A stretch of DNA of 64,000 nt from an uncultured Pseudodesulfovibrio sp. (GCF_963662885.1 NZ_OY760065.1:134001-198000), one strand, 5' to 3'; counted from the stretch's first letter, positions 9,361-17,810 are shown. A program made the numbers and translations. Notes: a model not told the origin generated them from the letters alone.

Positions 9361-10230
9361 ATGAATTTTCAGGAAGTCATACTGAAATTACAGAATTTCT
9401 GGGCTGAGTACGGGTGCGCCGTGGTCCAGCCCATGGACATCGAGTGCGGGGCGGGAACCTTCAACCCCTCGACCTTTTTCCGGGTCATCGGCCCCGAGCC
9501 GTGGAAGACCGCCTATGTGGAGCCTTCCCGCCGTCCGACCGATGGTCGCTACGGGGAGAACCCGAACCGTCTGCAGCACTACTACCAGTTCCAGGTCATC
9601 CTGAAGCCGTCCCCGGACAACGTCCAGGAACTGTATCTGGAAAGCCTGGCCGCGCTCGGTATCGACGCAGCCGCTCACGACATCCGCTTCGTGGAGGACG
9701 ACTGGGAGTCGCCTACTCTGGGCGCCTGGGGCCTGGGCTGGGAAGTCTGGCTCAACGGTATGGAAGTCACCCAGTTCACGTATTTCCAGCAGGTCGGCGG
9801 CATCGACCTGAAGCCCGTAAGCGTCGAGATCACCTATGGTCTGGAGCGCATCTCCATGTACCTTCAGGAGAAAGAGTCGGTCTACGACCTCAAATGGAAC
9901 AACGAGATCACCTACGGTAACGTCTTCCACCAGAACGAGGTGGAGATGTCCAAGTACAACTTCGAGTTGTCCGATGCGGACATGCTCTTCGACCTGTTCA
10001 ACAAGTTCGAGGCCGAATGCTTGAAGCTGTGTGAGGAAGGGCTGCCCTGGCCGGCTTATGATTACTGCCTGAAGTGCTCCCATTCCTTCAACCTGCTGGA
10101 TGCCAGAGGGGCCATCTCCATCACCGAACGCGCCACCTACATCGGCCGCGTGCGCAATCTGGCCTCCAAGATCGCCAGACTCTACGCCGACCAGCGGGAA
10201 GAGATGGGCTATCCCATGCTCAAGAAATAA
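9361..10230 (+). CDS. glyQ: Glycine--tRNA ligase alpha subunit
   Basis: Alpha (catalytic) subunit of the bacterial alpha2beta2 glycyl-tRNA synthetase, class II. 289 residues, near the usual 290-305. Hallmarks: the opening MNFQEVILKLQNFWAEYGC, VQPMDIECGAGTFNPSTF, class II motif 2 region RYGENPNRLQHYYQFQV, and GLERISMYLQ. I chose ATG 9361 because GGAG lies 6 nt upstream; an in-frame TTG at 9349 would add only four residues. glyS follows after 42 nt. Confidence 0.97.
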   Translation: MNFQEVILKLQNFWAEYGCAVVQPMDIECGAGTFNPSTFFRVIGPEPWKTAYVEPSRRPTDGRYGENPNRLQHYYQFQVILKPSPDNVQELYLESLAALGIDAAAHDIRFVEDDWESPTLGAWGLGWEVWLNGMEVTQFTYFQQVGGIDLKPVSVEITYGLERISMYLQEKESVYDLKWNNEITYGNVFHQNEVEMSKYNFELSDADMLFDLFNKFEAECLKLCEEGLPWPAYDYCLKCSHSFNLLDARGAISITERATYIGRVRNLASKIARLYADQREEMGYPMLKK

Positions 10231-10272
10231 GCGACGCCTTCGTCACGCAATAGATTACACAAGAGAAGAACA

Positions 10273-12381
10273 ATGGCCGAATTCATTCTGGAAATCGGAA
10301 CCGAGGAAATGCCCGCCCGCTTTGTCCCCAAGCTGGCGGCCGAGCTCGAGGAGGCCTTTTCCAAGGCGCTCGCCGAGTCCATGGTCGAGAACGAAGGGGT
10401 CAAGTGCTACGCCACCCCGCGCCGCATCACCGCCCACGTGCCGTCCCTGGCCCTGACCCAGCTGCAGGAAGAGGAGACCGTCACCGGGCCTCCGGTGCGC
10501 ATCGCCTATGATGACGACGGCAACCTGACCAAGGCGGGCCTGGGCTTTGCCAAGACGCAGGGCGTGCCCGAAGATGCGCTGTTCAGGATGGAGACCGACA
10601 AGGGCGAATACCTGGCAGCCAAAAAAGTCGTCGGTGGCGGCAAGACCGTGGATATCCTGCCCGAGATCTGCATCAAGAGCATCGAGTCCCTGTCCTTCCC
10701 CAAGAAGATGCATTGGGGCAATTACGATTTCACTTTCGGCCGTCCCGTGCGCTGGCTTTTGGCCCTGCTCGACACGGACGTGGTCGAATTCACCCTGGAG
10801 AACCTGACCTCCGGACGCGAAACGCGCGGCCATCGGGTCATGGGCCCCGGCCCGTTCTCCGTGGCTTCCACGGCCGACTATTTTTCCGTTGTCCGCGACC
10901 AGGGCAAGGTGGTCATTGATCCTGTCGAACGCAGGGAGACCATTGTGGCCGAAGGCAACCGGCAGGCCGAAGCTCTCGGCGGCAAGATCGTCTGGAACGA
11001 CGGCTTGCTCGAAGAGGTGGCCAACCTGGTGGAATGCCCCAAGCCTCTCATCGGCGACATTGATCCGTTGTACCTGGAACTGCCGCGCGAGGTCCTGCTG
11101 ACCTCCATGCAGTCCCACCAGAAATCCTTTGGTGTGGAAGGGGCCGACGGAAAGTTGCTGCCCCATTTCCTGACCACCCTGAACCTGGAGCCCCTGGATG
11201 TGGCCCTGGTCAAGAAAGGGTGGGAGCGGGTGCTCAAGGCTCGGCTCGAGGATGCCCGCTTCTTCTGGGAGGCCGACTGCAAGGTGGAGTTCAACACCTG
11301 GCTCGCCAAGTTGGACAACGTTGTCTTTCTCGGCCCGCTGGGCTCCGTAGGCGACAAGTCCAGGCGCATCGAAACGCTCTGCCGCAAGCTGGCCGAAACC
11401 CTGGACCAGTCCAAATCCATCCTGCCCGGCGAGATCGGACAGTATGCCAAGGCCGGACGGCTGGCCAAGGCGGACCTGGTGTCCGAAATGGTCATCGAGT
11501 TCGACTCCCTTCAGGGTAAGATGGGTGGTATCTACGCGCAGCGCGCTGGACTGGGCGAGATCGTTTCAAAGGGTATCTACGAGCAGTATCTGCCCGCCGG
11601 TCCTGAAACGCCGGTTCCGTCCAGCCTGTCCGGCGCATTGGTCTCCATGGCCGACAAGGCCGATACCATGGCCGGCTGCTTCGGACTGGGCAAGGTGCCC
11701 ACCGGAGCCAACGACCCGTATGCGCTTCGCCGCTGCGCTCTGGGTATCGCCCGGATCATCATGGAGCACGAATTGGACGTGGACCTGGAAACCTTCCTCA
11801 AGGACGCACAGGAGGCTTATTCCGGCGTTAAATGGAAGGTGGAGCAGGGTGAGGCCCTCACCAAGCTCATGGATTTCTTCGGTCAGAGGCTCCGTGCACT
11901 GTTCACCGGCCAGGGATTCGATACCCGCGTGGTGGACGCCGCCCTGGGTGCTGGTTTCAAGGACATCCGTACCTTCAAGGCACGGCTTGAGGCCCTGGCC
12001 GAGTTCAGCCGTGGGCAGGACTTCGAGCAGAGCGTTCTGACCTTCAAGCGGGCCGCCAACATCATCCGCAAGCAGGGTGACGAGGTGGGCGAGCCTTTGA
12101 CCGGTAATTATGATACCGATCTGTTTGAGGACGAGCACGAGACCGCCTTCGGCACCAAGCTGGACGAGCTGGCTCCGCGTTTTGACGACCTCTGGGAGAG
12201 CGGAGATTTCGGCGGTCTGTTTGGCTTGCTCGGCGAGTTGCGTCCGGCTGTGGACGGCTTCTTCGATAACGTCATGGTCATGTGCGAAGACAAGGATGTC
12301 CGTCTTAATCGTCTTAACCTGCTCAAGGGGTTGGTCGACCGCTTGGGTCGCCTGGCAGACTTCAATGCCCTGCAGGTGTAG
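10273..12381 (+). CDS. glyS: Glycine--tRNA ligase beta subunit
   Basis: Beta subunit (702 residues) of the tetrameric glycyl-tRNA synthetase; it binds tRNA and is required for aminoacylation. It starts with the signature AEFILEIGTEEMPARFVP and carries FPKKMHWGNYDFTFGRPVRW, the FFWEAD segment, the degenerate HD-like region (VSEMVIEFDSLQGKMGGIYA) and a C-terminal anticodon-binding domain. It is paired with glyQ and followed by the rpsT promoter with no clear terminator between. Confidence 0.97.
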   Translation: MAEFILEIGTEEMPARFVPKLAAELEEAFSKALAESMVENEGVKCYATPRRITAHVPSLALTQLQEEETVTGPPVRIAYDDDGNLTKAGLGFAKTQGVPEDALFRMETDKGEYLAAKKVVGGGKTVDILPEICIKSIESLSFPKKMHWGNYDFTFGRPVRWLLALLDTDVVEFTLENLTSGRETRGHRVMGPGPFSVASTADYFSVVRDQGKVVIDPVERRETIVAEGNRQAEALGGKIVWNDGLLEEVANLVECPKPLIGDIDPLYLELPREVLLTSMQSHQKSFGVEGADGKLLPHFLTTLNLEPLDVALVKKGWERVLKARLEDARFFWEADCKVEFNTWLAKLDNVVFLGPLGSVGDKSRRIETLCRKLAETLDQSKSILPGEIGQYAKAGRLAKADLVSEMVIEFDSLQGKMGGIYAQRAGLGEIVSKGIYEQYLPAGPETPVPSSLSGALVSMADKADTMAGCFGLGKVPTGANDPYALRRCALGIARIIMEHELDVDLETFLKDAQEAYSGVKWKVEQGEALTKLMDFFGQRLRALFTGQGFDTRVVDAALGAGFKDIRTFKARLEALAEFSRGQDFEQSVLTFKRAANIIRKQGDEVGEPLTGNYDTDLFEDEHETAFGTKLDELAPRFDDLWESGDFGGLFGLLGELRPAVDGFFDNVMVMCEDKDVRLNRLNLLKGLVDRLGRLADFNALQV

Positions 12382-12399
12382 CTGTTTTAGAGAAAAGTC

Positions 12400-12427
12400 T
12401 TGACATACGTAGGGGAGTCCATATAAA
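12400..12427 (+). promoter_or_regulatory. Sigma-70 promoter for rpsT
   Basis: TTGACA (12400-12405), 16-bp spacer, TATAAA (12422-12427), about 75 bp before the rpsT start. It is the best sigma-70 match seen in the window and fits a highly expressed ribosomal gene. Confidence 0.85.
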
Positions 12428-12501
12428 AGGCACTCCCTTTGGGATGAATAGCAAATCAAACGCTTTTTAATGCGATAATAAATCGATCAGGAGAAACTAC
12501 C

Positions 12502-12768
12502 TTGGCCAATCACAAATCCGCCCTGAAGAGGCACCGTCAGAGCTTGAAGCGTCGCGCCCGTAACCGCGTTTCCAAGACCCGCATCAAGAACACCGTCAAG
12601 GCTGTTCGCGTTGCCATCGAGGAAAAGGACACCACCAAGGCCCTGGAGGCCCTGCAGGAAGCCAGCTCCGTGCTGGACCGCGCCGCTCGCAAGAACGTGA
12701 TCCACGCTCGCCAGGCCCAGCGCCGCATCGCCCGGCTGCAGGCCGCCGTGAACAAGATCGCGGAATAG
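12502..12768 (+). CDS. rpsT: 30S ribosomal protein S20
   Basis: S20 binds 16S rRNA early in 30S assembly. The 88-residue basic, helical protein starts ANHKSALKRHRQSLKRRARN and ends with the typical Ala/Arg helix (RQAQRRIARLQAAVNKIA). The start codon is TTG with GGAG 8 nt upstream. E. coli rpsT also uses a UUG start, tied there to autoregulation, so the rare start is probably genuine. The gene has its own promoter and a strong terminator. Confidence 0.97.
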   Translation: MANHKSALKRHRQSLKRRARNRVSKTRIKNTVKAVRVAIEEKDTTKALEALQEASSVLDRAARKNVIHARQAQRRIARLQAAVNKIAE

Positions 12769-12790
12769 TTCTTTTCGCATTGTTTTCTTC

Positions 12791-12821
12791 AGCCCGCTGC
12801 ACTTTGTGCGGCGGGCTTTTT
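12791..12821 (+). terminator. Rho-independent terminator of rpsT
   Basis: 12-bp stem AGCCCGCTGCAC / GTGCGGCGGGCT (one wobble), TTT loop, then a run of five Ts. Confidence 0.92.
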
Positions 12822-12855
12822 GCGTTGCGTGGAGTATCGTTGTCCGCAATGCTGT

Positions 12856-12877
12856 ATTATGTCTTGATACACATAAT
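12856..12877. promoter_or_regulatory. Inverted repeat upstream of the tungstate-binding gene, candidate operator
   Basis: Perfect 7-bp arms ATTATGT and ACATAAT separated by 8 bases, 48 bp before the tupA-like start. Spacing and position suit a dimeric regulator; which one cannot be told, and a tungstate/molybdate-responsive factor is only a guess. Confidence 0.4.
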
Positions 12878-12925
12878 CAATAATGATAGCTTCATTTTCA
12901 TTTTACCCTACTCAAGGAGCTGATT

Positions 12926-13774
12926 ATGAAGAGATTATTGTTGTCTGCCGTAATGTTTTTGCTGCTTGTCGGTGGTGCGTACGCCGGGGACGCTCCGTGC
13001 AAACAGACCTACGGTGACGGAGGAACGGTCTATAAGGTAGCCACGGGTTCTCCGGGTGAACTCGGACTGCTCAAGGTCCTGGCCGACACTTTCAACGCCA
13101 AGCATGGCACGACCATGTGCTGGGTGAAAGCCGGTTCCGGCAAGTCCTTGAGCCTGCTCAAGGCCGGTGACGTGGATGCCTGCATGGTTCATGCTCCTGC
13201 AGCCGAAAAGCAGGCTGTGGCCGACGGGTGGGCCGTGGACCGCACCCTGATCGGCTCCAATGAATTTTACATTGTCGGTCCGGTGAGCGACCCCGCAGGT
13301 ATCGCCGACGCCAAGGACGTGGCCGATGTCTACGCGCGTATCGCCAAGGCCCAGGCGCTCTTTCTGTCTCGCGGAGACAACTCCGGTACCCACAAGAAAG
13401 AGCTGGCCATCTGGAAAAAGGCGGGCATTAATCCCGCTGGCGAGTGGTATGTGGTGACCAAGGATTTCATGATGGCCACCTTGAAGCGGGCCAACGCCGA
13501 GGACGGCTATTTCATGACCGACAGCTCCACCTGGATCATGGGCAAGAAGGATATGGACCGCATCAAGATCCTGTTCCGGGGCGACCCCATGCTCATCAAC
13601 ACCTACCATGCCCTGGCCGCGCCCGCTGGCGCTCCCAAGCATGAACTGGCCGTTGAGTTCATCAAGTTCCTGGATTCGCCCGAGGGCCAGTCCATTATCG
13701 CGGACTACGGCCGCAAGGAATACGGTGAAGGGATGTACAATGACGCGGCATACGCCAAGCAGTACGACCACTAG
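12926..13774 (+). CDS. tupA: Tungstate ABC transporter substrate-binding protein (TupA-like)
   Basis: A 282-residue periplasmic binding protein with a Sec signal peptide (cleavage near AYA-GD). It has TupA-family features: ATGSPGELGLLKVLADTF near the start, KAGSGKSLSLLKAGDVD, VHAPAAEK, the anion-site loop SRGDNSGTHKKE, and the C-terminal FIKFLDSPEGQ. TupA captures tungstate with very high affinity, needed for W- or Mo-enzymes such as aldehyde oxidoreductases and formate dehydrogenases. No permease or ATPase gene (tupB/tupC) adjoins it, so it either works with a transporter encoded elsewhere or the cluster is split. AAGGAG precedes the ATG. Confidence 0.85.
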   Translation: MKRLLLSAVMFLLLVGGAYAGDAPCKQTYGDGGTVYKVATGSPGELGLLKVLADTFNAKHGTTMCWVKAGSGKSLSLLKAGDVDACMVHAPAAEKQAVADGWAVDRTLIGSNEFYIVGPVSDPAGIADAKDVADVYARIAKAQALFLSRGDNSGTHKKELAIWKKAGINPAGEWYVVTKDFMMATLKRANAEDGYFMTDSSTWIMGKKDMDRIKILFRGDPMLINTYHALAAPAGAPKHELAVEFIKFLDSPEGQSIIADYGRKEYGEGMYNDAAYAKQYDH

Positions 13775-13797
13775 ATCTCTTTGAACGGAAGTAAGCG

Positions 13798-13826
13798 AAG
13801 GGGAGTCGGTTCGGCTCCCCTTTTTT
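13798..13826. terminator. Terminator between convergent genes
   Basis: Stem AAGGGGAG / CTCCCCTT with a 9-nt loop and a TTTTTT tail on the forward strand. It also sits just past the stop of the reverse-strand regulator gene. Confidence 0.85.
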
Positions 13827-13831
13827 CAGGT

Positions 13832-14506
13832 CTAGCGTCCTTCGTCGGCCAGCTCGCGCAGGCGGTCCATATCCAGGATGGTTATTTCCCGGCCCTTGAT
13901 GTCGATCAGTCCCTCTTCAGTGAACCGCTTGAAGATGCGTGAAAGCGTCTCCTGGATGGTCCCGAGGTACAGGGCGATCTGGCCTTTGGGCAGGTCCAGC
14001 TTGAAGGTGTCGGAGTCTGTGGACGAGCGCAGGAGCAGGAGGTGAGCAGCTACGCGGGCCGGGGTTTCCTTGAGGCTCAGGTCATCAATCTTGTTGACCA
14101 GGATGCGCAGCCGCTGTGAAAGCATGGCCATCATCCGCATGGCCAGGTCCGGGTCGTCACGCAGGATGTTCCGGAATCCGCTACGGGGAAAGAAAAAAGC
14201 CTCGCACGGTTCCACCGCCTCGCATTGAGCCGGGAATGTCCCGCCTTCGAAAACCGGTACCTCGCCCACGGCTTCCCCTGGGCCGAACACGTGAAGGATC
14301 TGTTCCTTGCCCGCAGGAGAGGTCCTGAAGACTTTAACCCGGCCTGTGATAGGCGAATAGAAGCCGTCAGCCTGGATGTCGGCCAGAAACAGGGTTTCGC
14401 CTTTGTCGTATCGTTTGACCACGGCGAGGTCGGCCAACTTGGCCAATTGGTCGTCGGGCAATCCCCGAAAAAAGGTCACGTCCCGCACGGCGGCCAGTTT
14501 GTCCAT
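13832..14506 (-). CDS. Crp/Fnr family transcriptional regulator
   Basis: A 224-residue regulator: cyclic-nucleotide-like sensor domain (about residues 8-125, with FRGLPDDQLAKLADL, KGETLFLAD, GEAVGEVPVFEGG), dimer helix, then a Crp-type winged helix (PKGQIALYLGTIQETLSRIFKRF). It lacks the N-terminal cysteine cluster of FNR, so it does not sense oxygen through a 4Fe-4S centre; DNR/HcpR-type sensing of NO or redox is possible but unproven. I chose ATG 14506 with GGGAG upstream; the frame stays open further upstream, but those residues are unlike the family. It diverges from a redox operon, with a Crp/Fnr-type box between. Confidence 0.88.
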   Translation of the reverse strand: MDKLAAVRDVTFFRGLPDDQLAKLADLAVVKRYDKGETLFLADIQADGFYSPITGRVKVFRTSPAGKEQILHVFGPGEAVGEVPVFEGGTFPAQCEAVEPCEAFFFPRSGFRNILRDDPDLAMRMMAMLSQRLRILVNKIDDLSLKETPARVAAHLLLLRSSTDSDTFKLDLPKGQIALYLGTIQETLSRIFKRFTEEGLIDIKGREITILDMDRLRELADEGR

Positions 14507-14548
14507 CTTCTCATTGCTCCCGAAATATTTTTGTGTGCATCCGATAAT

Positions 14549-14562
14549 TTGATCTAAGTCAT
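14549..14562. promoter_or_regulatory. Crp/Fnr-type operator between divergent genes
   Basis: TTGAT-CTAA-GTCAT: two half-sites in inverted orientation with a 4-bp spacer, matching the TTGAc-N4-gTCAA pattern known for FNR/DNR/HcpR regulators except for the ends. It lies between the regulator start (14506) and the redox operon start (14597), so the neighbouring regulator is its likely reader. Confidence 0.6.
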
Positions 14563-14596
14563 GGCCGAGATCAAAGGGATTGTCCATAGTGGGGCC

Positions 14597-15928
14597 ATGG
14601 AAAACGAAGTCATGAAGCCATACCGTCTGCTCCTGCCCATTGCAGCCTTGCTCCTGCTTGGAGCCCACGGGCTGCGCCAGGGTGACTTCGGTCTGGTCGC
14701 CTCGCTGGCGGTTCTGGCCGGGCTGCTATGCACTCGTCGCGCCTGGGTGCGTCCCGTGGTCATTGTCGCGCTTTTGTGGGGCGGGGTGGTCTGGGCTCGG
14801 GCCACCGTGGATTTCATCGCTTTCCGTCAGGCATTTGAGCTGCCCTGGCTGCGGCTTGCCTGGATCATGGGCGGAGTCATTCTGTTGGACGGATTGGCCC
14901 TGGTGTCCATGTTCGGCAGGGCATTCGATACCTGGTTCGACCGCGATCGGGAGTGGGCCGGGCCTCGTGCGGCCATGTTTCTGCTAACCGTTTTCGGGCT
15001 GGCCATGGCCAGGAGCAAGGTGAGTTTTCCCATTTTGCTGGCGGACCGCTTCCTGCCCGGTTGGGGATGGCTCGAAATCTGTTTGCTCGGTCTCTACGCC
15101 CAGTGGATAGGTTCGCTTATGCGCGCTCCCAAGGGCCATCGAAAGATTCGTCCACGTATCTGGGGGCTGTTTTCCGGCGTGTTTTTCCTGCAGCTCGCCT
15201 TGGGGCTTCTGGGCATGGACCGCATGCTCATGACAGGTAATCTGCACCTTCCTGTCCCGGCCATGATCCTGGCGGGTCCGGTTTTTCGCGGGGGAGGGTA
15301 TTTCATGCTCGTCCTGTTCGGCGTGACTCTGCTTCTGGTCGGTCCGGCATGGTGCAGTCATCTGTGCTATATCGGGGCCTGGGACGATGCGATGAGCCGT
15401 CTGGGGGCCAAGCCTGCTCCGGGCAGAGGGCTTCGCACTTTGAGTTTTATGGGCCGTGGAGCCGCGCTGGTCATCGCTGTTGGCGCGGCCTGGGTGTTGC
15501 GCACTCTCGGCGTGCCGGGTTCGAGTGCTGTGCTCTTCGGAGCCGCCTTCGGGCTTATCGGCGTGGGGATCATGCTGTTTTTCTCACGCCGGAAAGGTAT
15601 GATGGTCCACTGCACGTCATTTTGCCCCATGGGGTTGGTCGGCAACATCTTTGGGCGCATCTCGCCCTGGCGCATGGGCATTGGTGCGGATTGCACCGGC
15701 TGTGGAGCGTGCTTCACCCGCTGTCGATATAATGCCCTGGACAAGGAGAGGTTGGCCTTGAGGCGCCCGGCCTTGTCATGCACCCTGTGCGGCGACTGCG
15801 TGTCGGCCTGTGCGCACGGGCAGATGCGGTACGTATTTCCCGGTCTTTCCCCTGAAATCGCCCGGGCTGTATTCATTGTCCTGGCGGTCAGTCTCCATGC
15901 CGTGTTTCTCGGTGTGGCAAGAATATAG
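14597..15928 (+). CDS. Membrane polyferredoxin (NapH/NosR-like 4Fe-4S protein)
   Basis: About 443 residues with ten or so hydrophobic helices and cytoplasmic iron-sulfur motifs. The membrane part ends in paired cysteine loops typical of NapH/NosR proteins (PAWCSHLCYIGAWD and HCTSFCPMGLVGNIFGRISP), then two 4Fe-4S motifs CTGCGACFTRC and CTLCGDCVSAC near residues 360-405. Such proteins move electrons between the quinone pool and soluble reductases. The start is uncertain: ATG 14597 (GGGG upstream) or 14612; the open frame from 14561 overlaps the operator and is unlikely. It is first in a four-gene operon ending with a siroheme reductase, which suggests it feeds electrons to that enzyme. Confidence 0.8.
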   Translation: MENEVMKPYRLLLPIAALLLLGAHGLRQGDFGLVASLAVLAGLLCTRRAWVRPVVIVALLWGGVVWARATVDFIAFRQAFELPWLRLAWIMGGVILLDGLALVSMFGRAFDTWFDRDREWAGPRAAMFLLTVFGLAMARSKVSFPILLADRFLPGWGWLEICLLGLYAQWIGSLMRAPKGHRKIRPRIWGLFSGVFFLQLALGLLGMDRMLMTGNLHLPVPAMILAGPVFRGGGYFMLVLFGVTLLLVGPAWCSHLCYIGAWDDAMSRLGAKPAPGRGLRTLSFMGRGAALVIAVGAAWVLRTLGVPGSSAVLFGAAFGLIGVGIMLFFSRRKGMMVHCTSFCPMGLVGNIFGRISPWRMGIGADCTGCGACFTRCRYNALDKERLALRRPALSCTLCGDCVSACAHGQMRYVFPGLSPEIARAVFIVLAVSLHAVFLGVARI

Positions 15929-15957
15929 AATCAATAGAAAAAAGAGAGGATAGAGAA

Positions 15958-16740
15958 ATGATACACCAGCGTAAGATGATCACCATCAATGAGGAATTGT
16001 GTAATGGTTGCGGTCAGTGCGTGCCTGCCTGTGCCGAAGGAGCCCTGGCCATCGTCGACGGCAAGGCCAAGCTGGTCAAGGAAATCTACTGCGACGGCCT
16101 GGGCGCGTGCCTGGGCGACTGCCCCACGGGCGCGCTCAAGGTGGAGGTCCGCGAGGCCGCCGACTTTGATCCCGAGGCCGTTACTGAGCATCTCAAGGCT
16201 CAGGGGCGTGACGTTCCTGACCACATGCCCGATCCCGAGTCCCTGCGCATGAACGCGTCCAAGCCTCCGGCGGGCGGTTGCCCCGGTTCGGCGCTCAAGA
16301 CCCTGACGCCGTGCGGTCAGGCCAATATCCCCTCGGCCCAGAGCGGCGGCTCCGCATTGTCCCACTGGCCCGTGCAGCTGCGCCTGGTGCCGCCCAACGC
16401 TCCGTTTCTGAAGAACGCGGACCTGCTTTTGACTGCTGATTGCGTACCCGTGGCCATGCCGAGCTATCATGGCGACTACGTCCCCAATCGTGTGGTCCTC
16501 ATGGGCTGCCCCAAGTTCGACAACCAGCAGGAGTATGTGGATAAGCTGGCTGGGATTATTGCTGAAAATGATCTCAATTCCATCACCGTCATGGAGATGG
16601 AAGTGCCGTGCTGCTCGTCTATGAGCGCCATCCTGAATGAAGCGGTCAAGCGTGCGGGCAAGGCCGTGTCGACAGAGCGCGTGACCGTAAGCCGCACCGG
16701 CGCCGTGTTGCGCACCGTGCCGCTAGAATTTGACGTTTAA
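15958..16740 (+). CDS. 4Fe-4S ferredoxin-domain protein (260 aa)
   Basis: N-terminal ferredoxin domain with one complete cluster motif (CNGCGQCVPAC, residues about 18-28) and a second motif with the family's altered spacing (CDGLGACLGDCPTGAL), where one ligand position of the usual CxxCxxC is missing. The rest (about 100-260) is a soluble domain with scattered Cys (MGCPKFDN, VPCCSS) that I cannot name. The start ATG has GAGAGGATAGAG upstream. It lies 29 nt after the polyferredoxin and 10 nt before the cupin, so it is likely an electron carrier for this operon. Confidence 0.8.
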   Translation: MIHQRKMITINEELCNGCGQCVPACAEGALAIVDGKAKLVKEIYCDGLGACLGDCPTGALKVEVREAADFDPEAVTEHLKAQGRDVPDHMPDPESLRMNASKPPAGGCPGSALKTLTPCGQANIPSAQSGGSALSHWPVQLRLVPPNAPFLKNADLLLTADCVPVAMPSYHGDYVPNRVVLMGCPKFDNQQEYVDKLAGIIAENDLNSITVMEMEVPCCSSMSAILNEAVKRAGKAVSTERVTVSRTGAVLRTVPLEFDV

Positions 16741-16750
16741 GGAGTATCCT

Positions 16751-17068
16751 ATGAAGAAGATTGAATTATTCGAAGTCCATGGATTCAAGGATTTGACCTT
16801 CTCGAACTATCTGGTACATGAGTCCGAGTTCATGAAGGTGATCAACTTCAACTTTCGGGCCGGGCAGAAGCTGCCTGTACATTCCCATGATCTGGAAGGA
16901 GAGTTGACCTTGACCATCCTCGAGGGCGAGGGCGAATTCCTGGGCGCGGATGGCGCGTCCATGCCCGCCCGCCCCGGTGACGTCCTGGTCTCGGAGATAG
17001 CCGAACCTCACGGCGTCCGGGCCATCACCGACATGCGGGTCCTCGTAACCATAGCCCCCCCAATCTGA
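16751..17068 (+). CDS. Cupin-domain protein (105 aa)
   Basis: A single small cupin barrel: HSHDLEGELTLTILEGEGEF supplies the first metal-binding motif (H, H, E) and PGDVLVSEIAEPHGV the second (His). Cupins of this size often bind a metal and act as small sensors, isomerases or dioxygenases; the role is not clear here. GGAG lies 6 nt before ATG 16751. The stop is 1 nt from the next gene, so it is translated together with the siroheme reductase, perhaps as a stability or ligand-binding accessory. Confidence 0.8.
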   Translation: MKKIELFEVHGFKDLTFSNYLVHESEFMKVINFNFRAGQKLPVHSHDLEGELTLTILEGEGEFLGADGASMPARPGDVLVSEIAEPHGVRAITDMRVLVTIAPPI

Positions 17069-17069
17069 T

Positions 17070-17738
17070 ATGAATACTGAAGAATATATCGACACACTCC
17101 CCAAGAAAGCCGCCCGCCTGCGTGCGGACGGCACTTACACCGTGCTGCCGATGATGCACCACGGCAAATTGGACGCCAACCGGTTGTCCCTGATCAGCAG
17201 GGTCGTCGCCGACAACAGCCTTCCCGGCATACGGATTACTGCCGGTCAACAGGTACTCATCGACGGTGTGCCTGCGGACAGACTCAAAAGCGTCATCGAG
17301 GCGTTGGGGGAAGTGGGCCTGGCTTACAAGCACAAGGCACAGGGGTGTCTGGGCACCGATGGGTGCAAACTCGGGCAGCAGAATTCCCGCGCGGCGGCAG
17401 AACGGTTGTCCGAGCTGTTGGATACCTATGACATGCCGTGTAAGGTCAAGGCCGGGGTCTCCGGATGCCCGATGTGCTGCGCGGAATCCATGGCTCGCGA
17501 TGTCGGGCTTTATGGCAAGAAAGGAGGTTGGACGGTCTCCTTCGGCGGCAATGCGGGCAAGCGCGTGCGCTGCGGCGATATCCTTGGTGAGAATCTGTCC
17601 GAGGATGAAGCCTTTGAACTCATCGCCAAGGCATTGAGTTTCTATGCGGAGAACGCCAAAAAGAAGGAACGGACAGCCCGTTTCGTGGAGCGGGTCGGCC
17701 TTGACGCCTTGAAAAGCGCCGTACTCACCGCTGATTGA
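17070..17738 (+). CDS. Small siroheme-[4Fe-4S] sulfite reductase (low-spin, assimilatory-type)
   Basis: A 222-residue protein with a ferredoxin-like half-domain (residues 1-75) and an intact siroheme/4Fe-4S signature: C-x5-C (CLGTDGC, about residue 93) and C-x3-C (CPMCC, about 131). This length matches the small monomeric low-spin sulfite reductase of Desulfovibrio vulgaris (about 218 residues), which reduces sulfite by six electrons in vitro and has no firm physiological role. It ends an operon of electron-transfer genes and is followed by a two-tier terminator. Nitrite is an alternative substrate. Confidence 0.85.
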   Translation: MNTEEYIDTLPKKAARLRADGTYTVLPMMHHGKLDANRLSLISRVVADNSLPGIRITAGQQVLIDGVPADRLKSVIEALGEVGLAYKHKAQGCLGTDGCKLGQQNSRAAAERLSELLDTYDMPCKVKAGVSGCPMCCAESMARDVGLYGKKGGWTVSFGGNAGKRVRCGDILGENLSEDEAFELIAKALSFYAENAKKKERTARFVERVGLDALKSAVLTAD

Positions 17739-17744
17739 TCCAGC

Positions 17745-17810
17745 AAGGGGGCTGCTACGTCAAAAGGGTCGCCATTGGGCGACTCTGGGATGTGGCAGCC
17801 CCTTTCTTCT
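17745..17810 (+). terminator. Two-tier hairpin terminator
   Basis: A 14-bp outer stem (17745-17758 with 17792-17805, two wobble pairs) encloses an inner hairpin GGGTCGCC-attg-GGCGACTC. A TTTCTTCT tail follows on the forward strand. Confidence 0.75.

Noticed and set aside
13832..14668. Longer start (14668) for the Crp/Fnr-type regulator
   Set aside because: The extra 54 residues are unlike the family and would cover the operator and the divergent gene start; ATG 14506 has a ribosome site.
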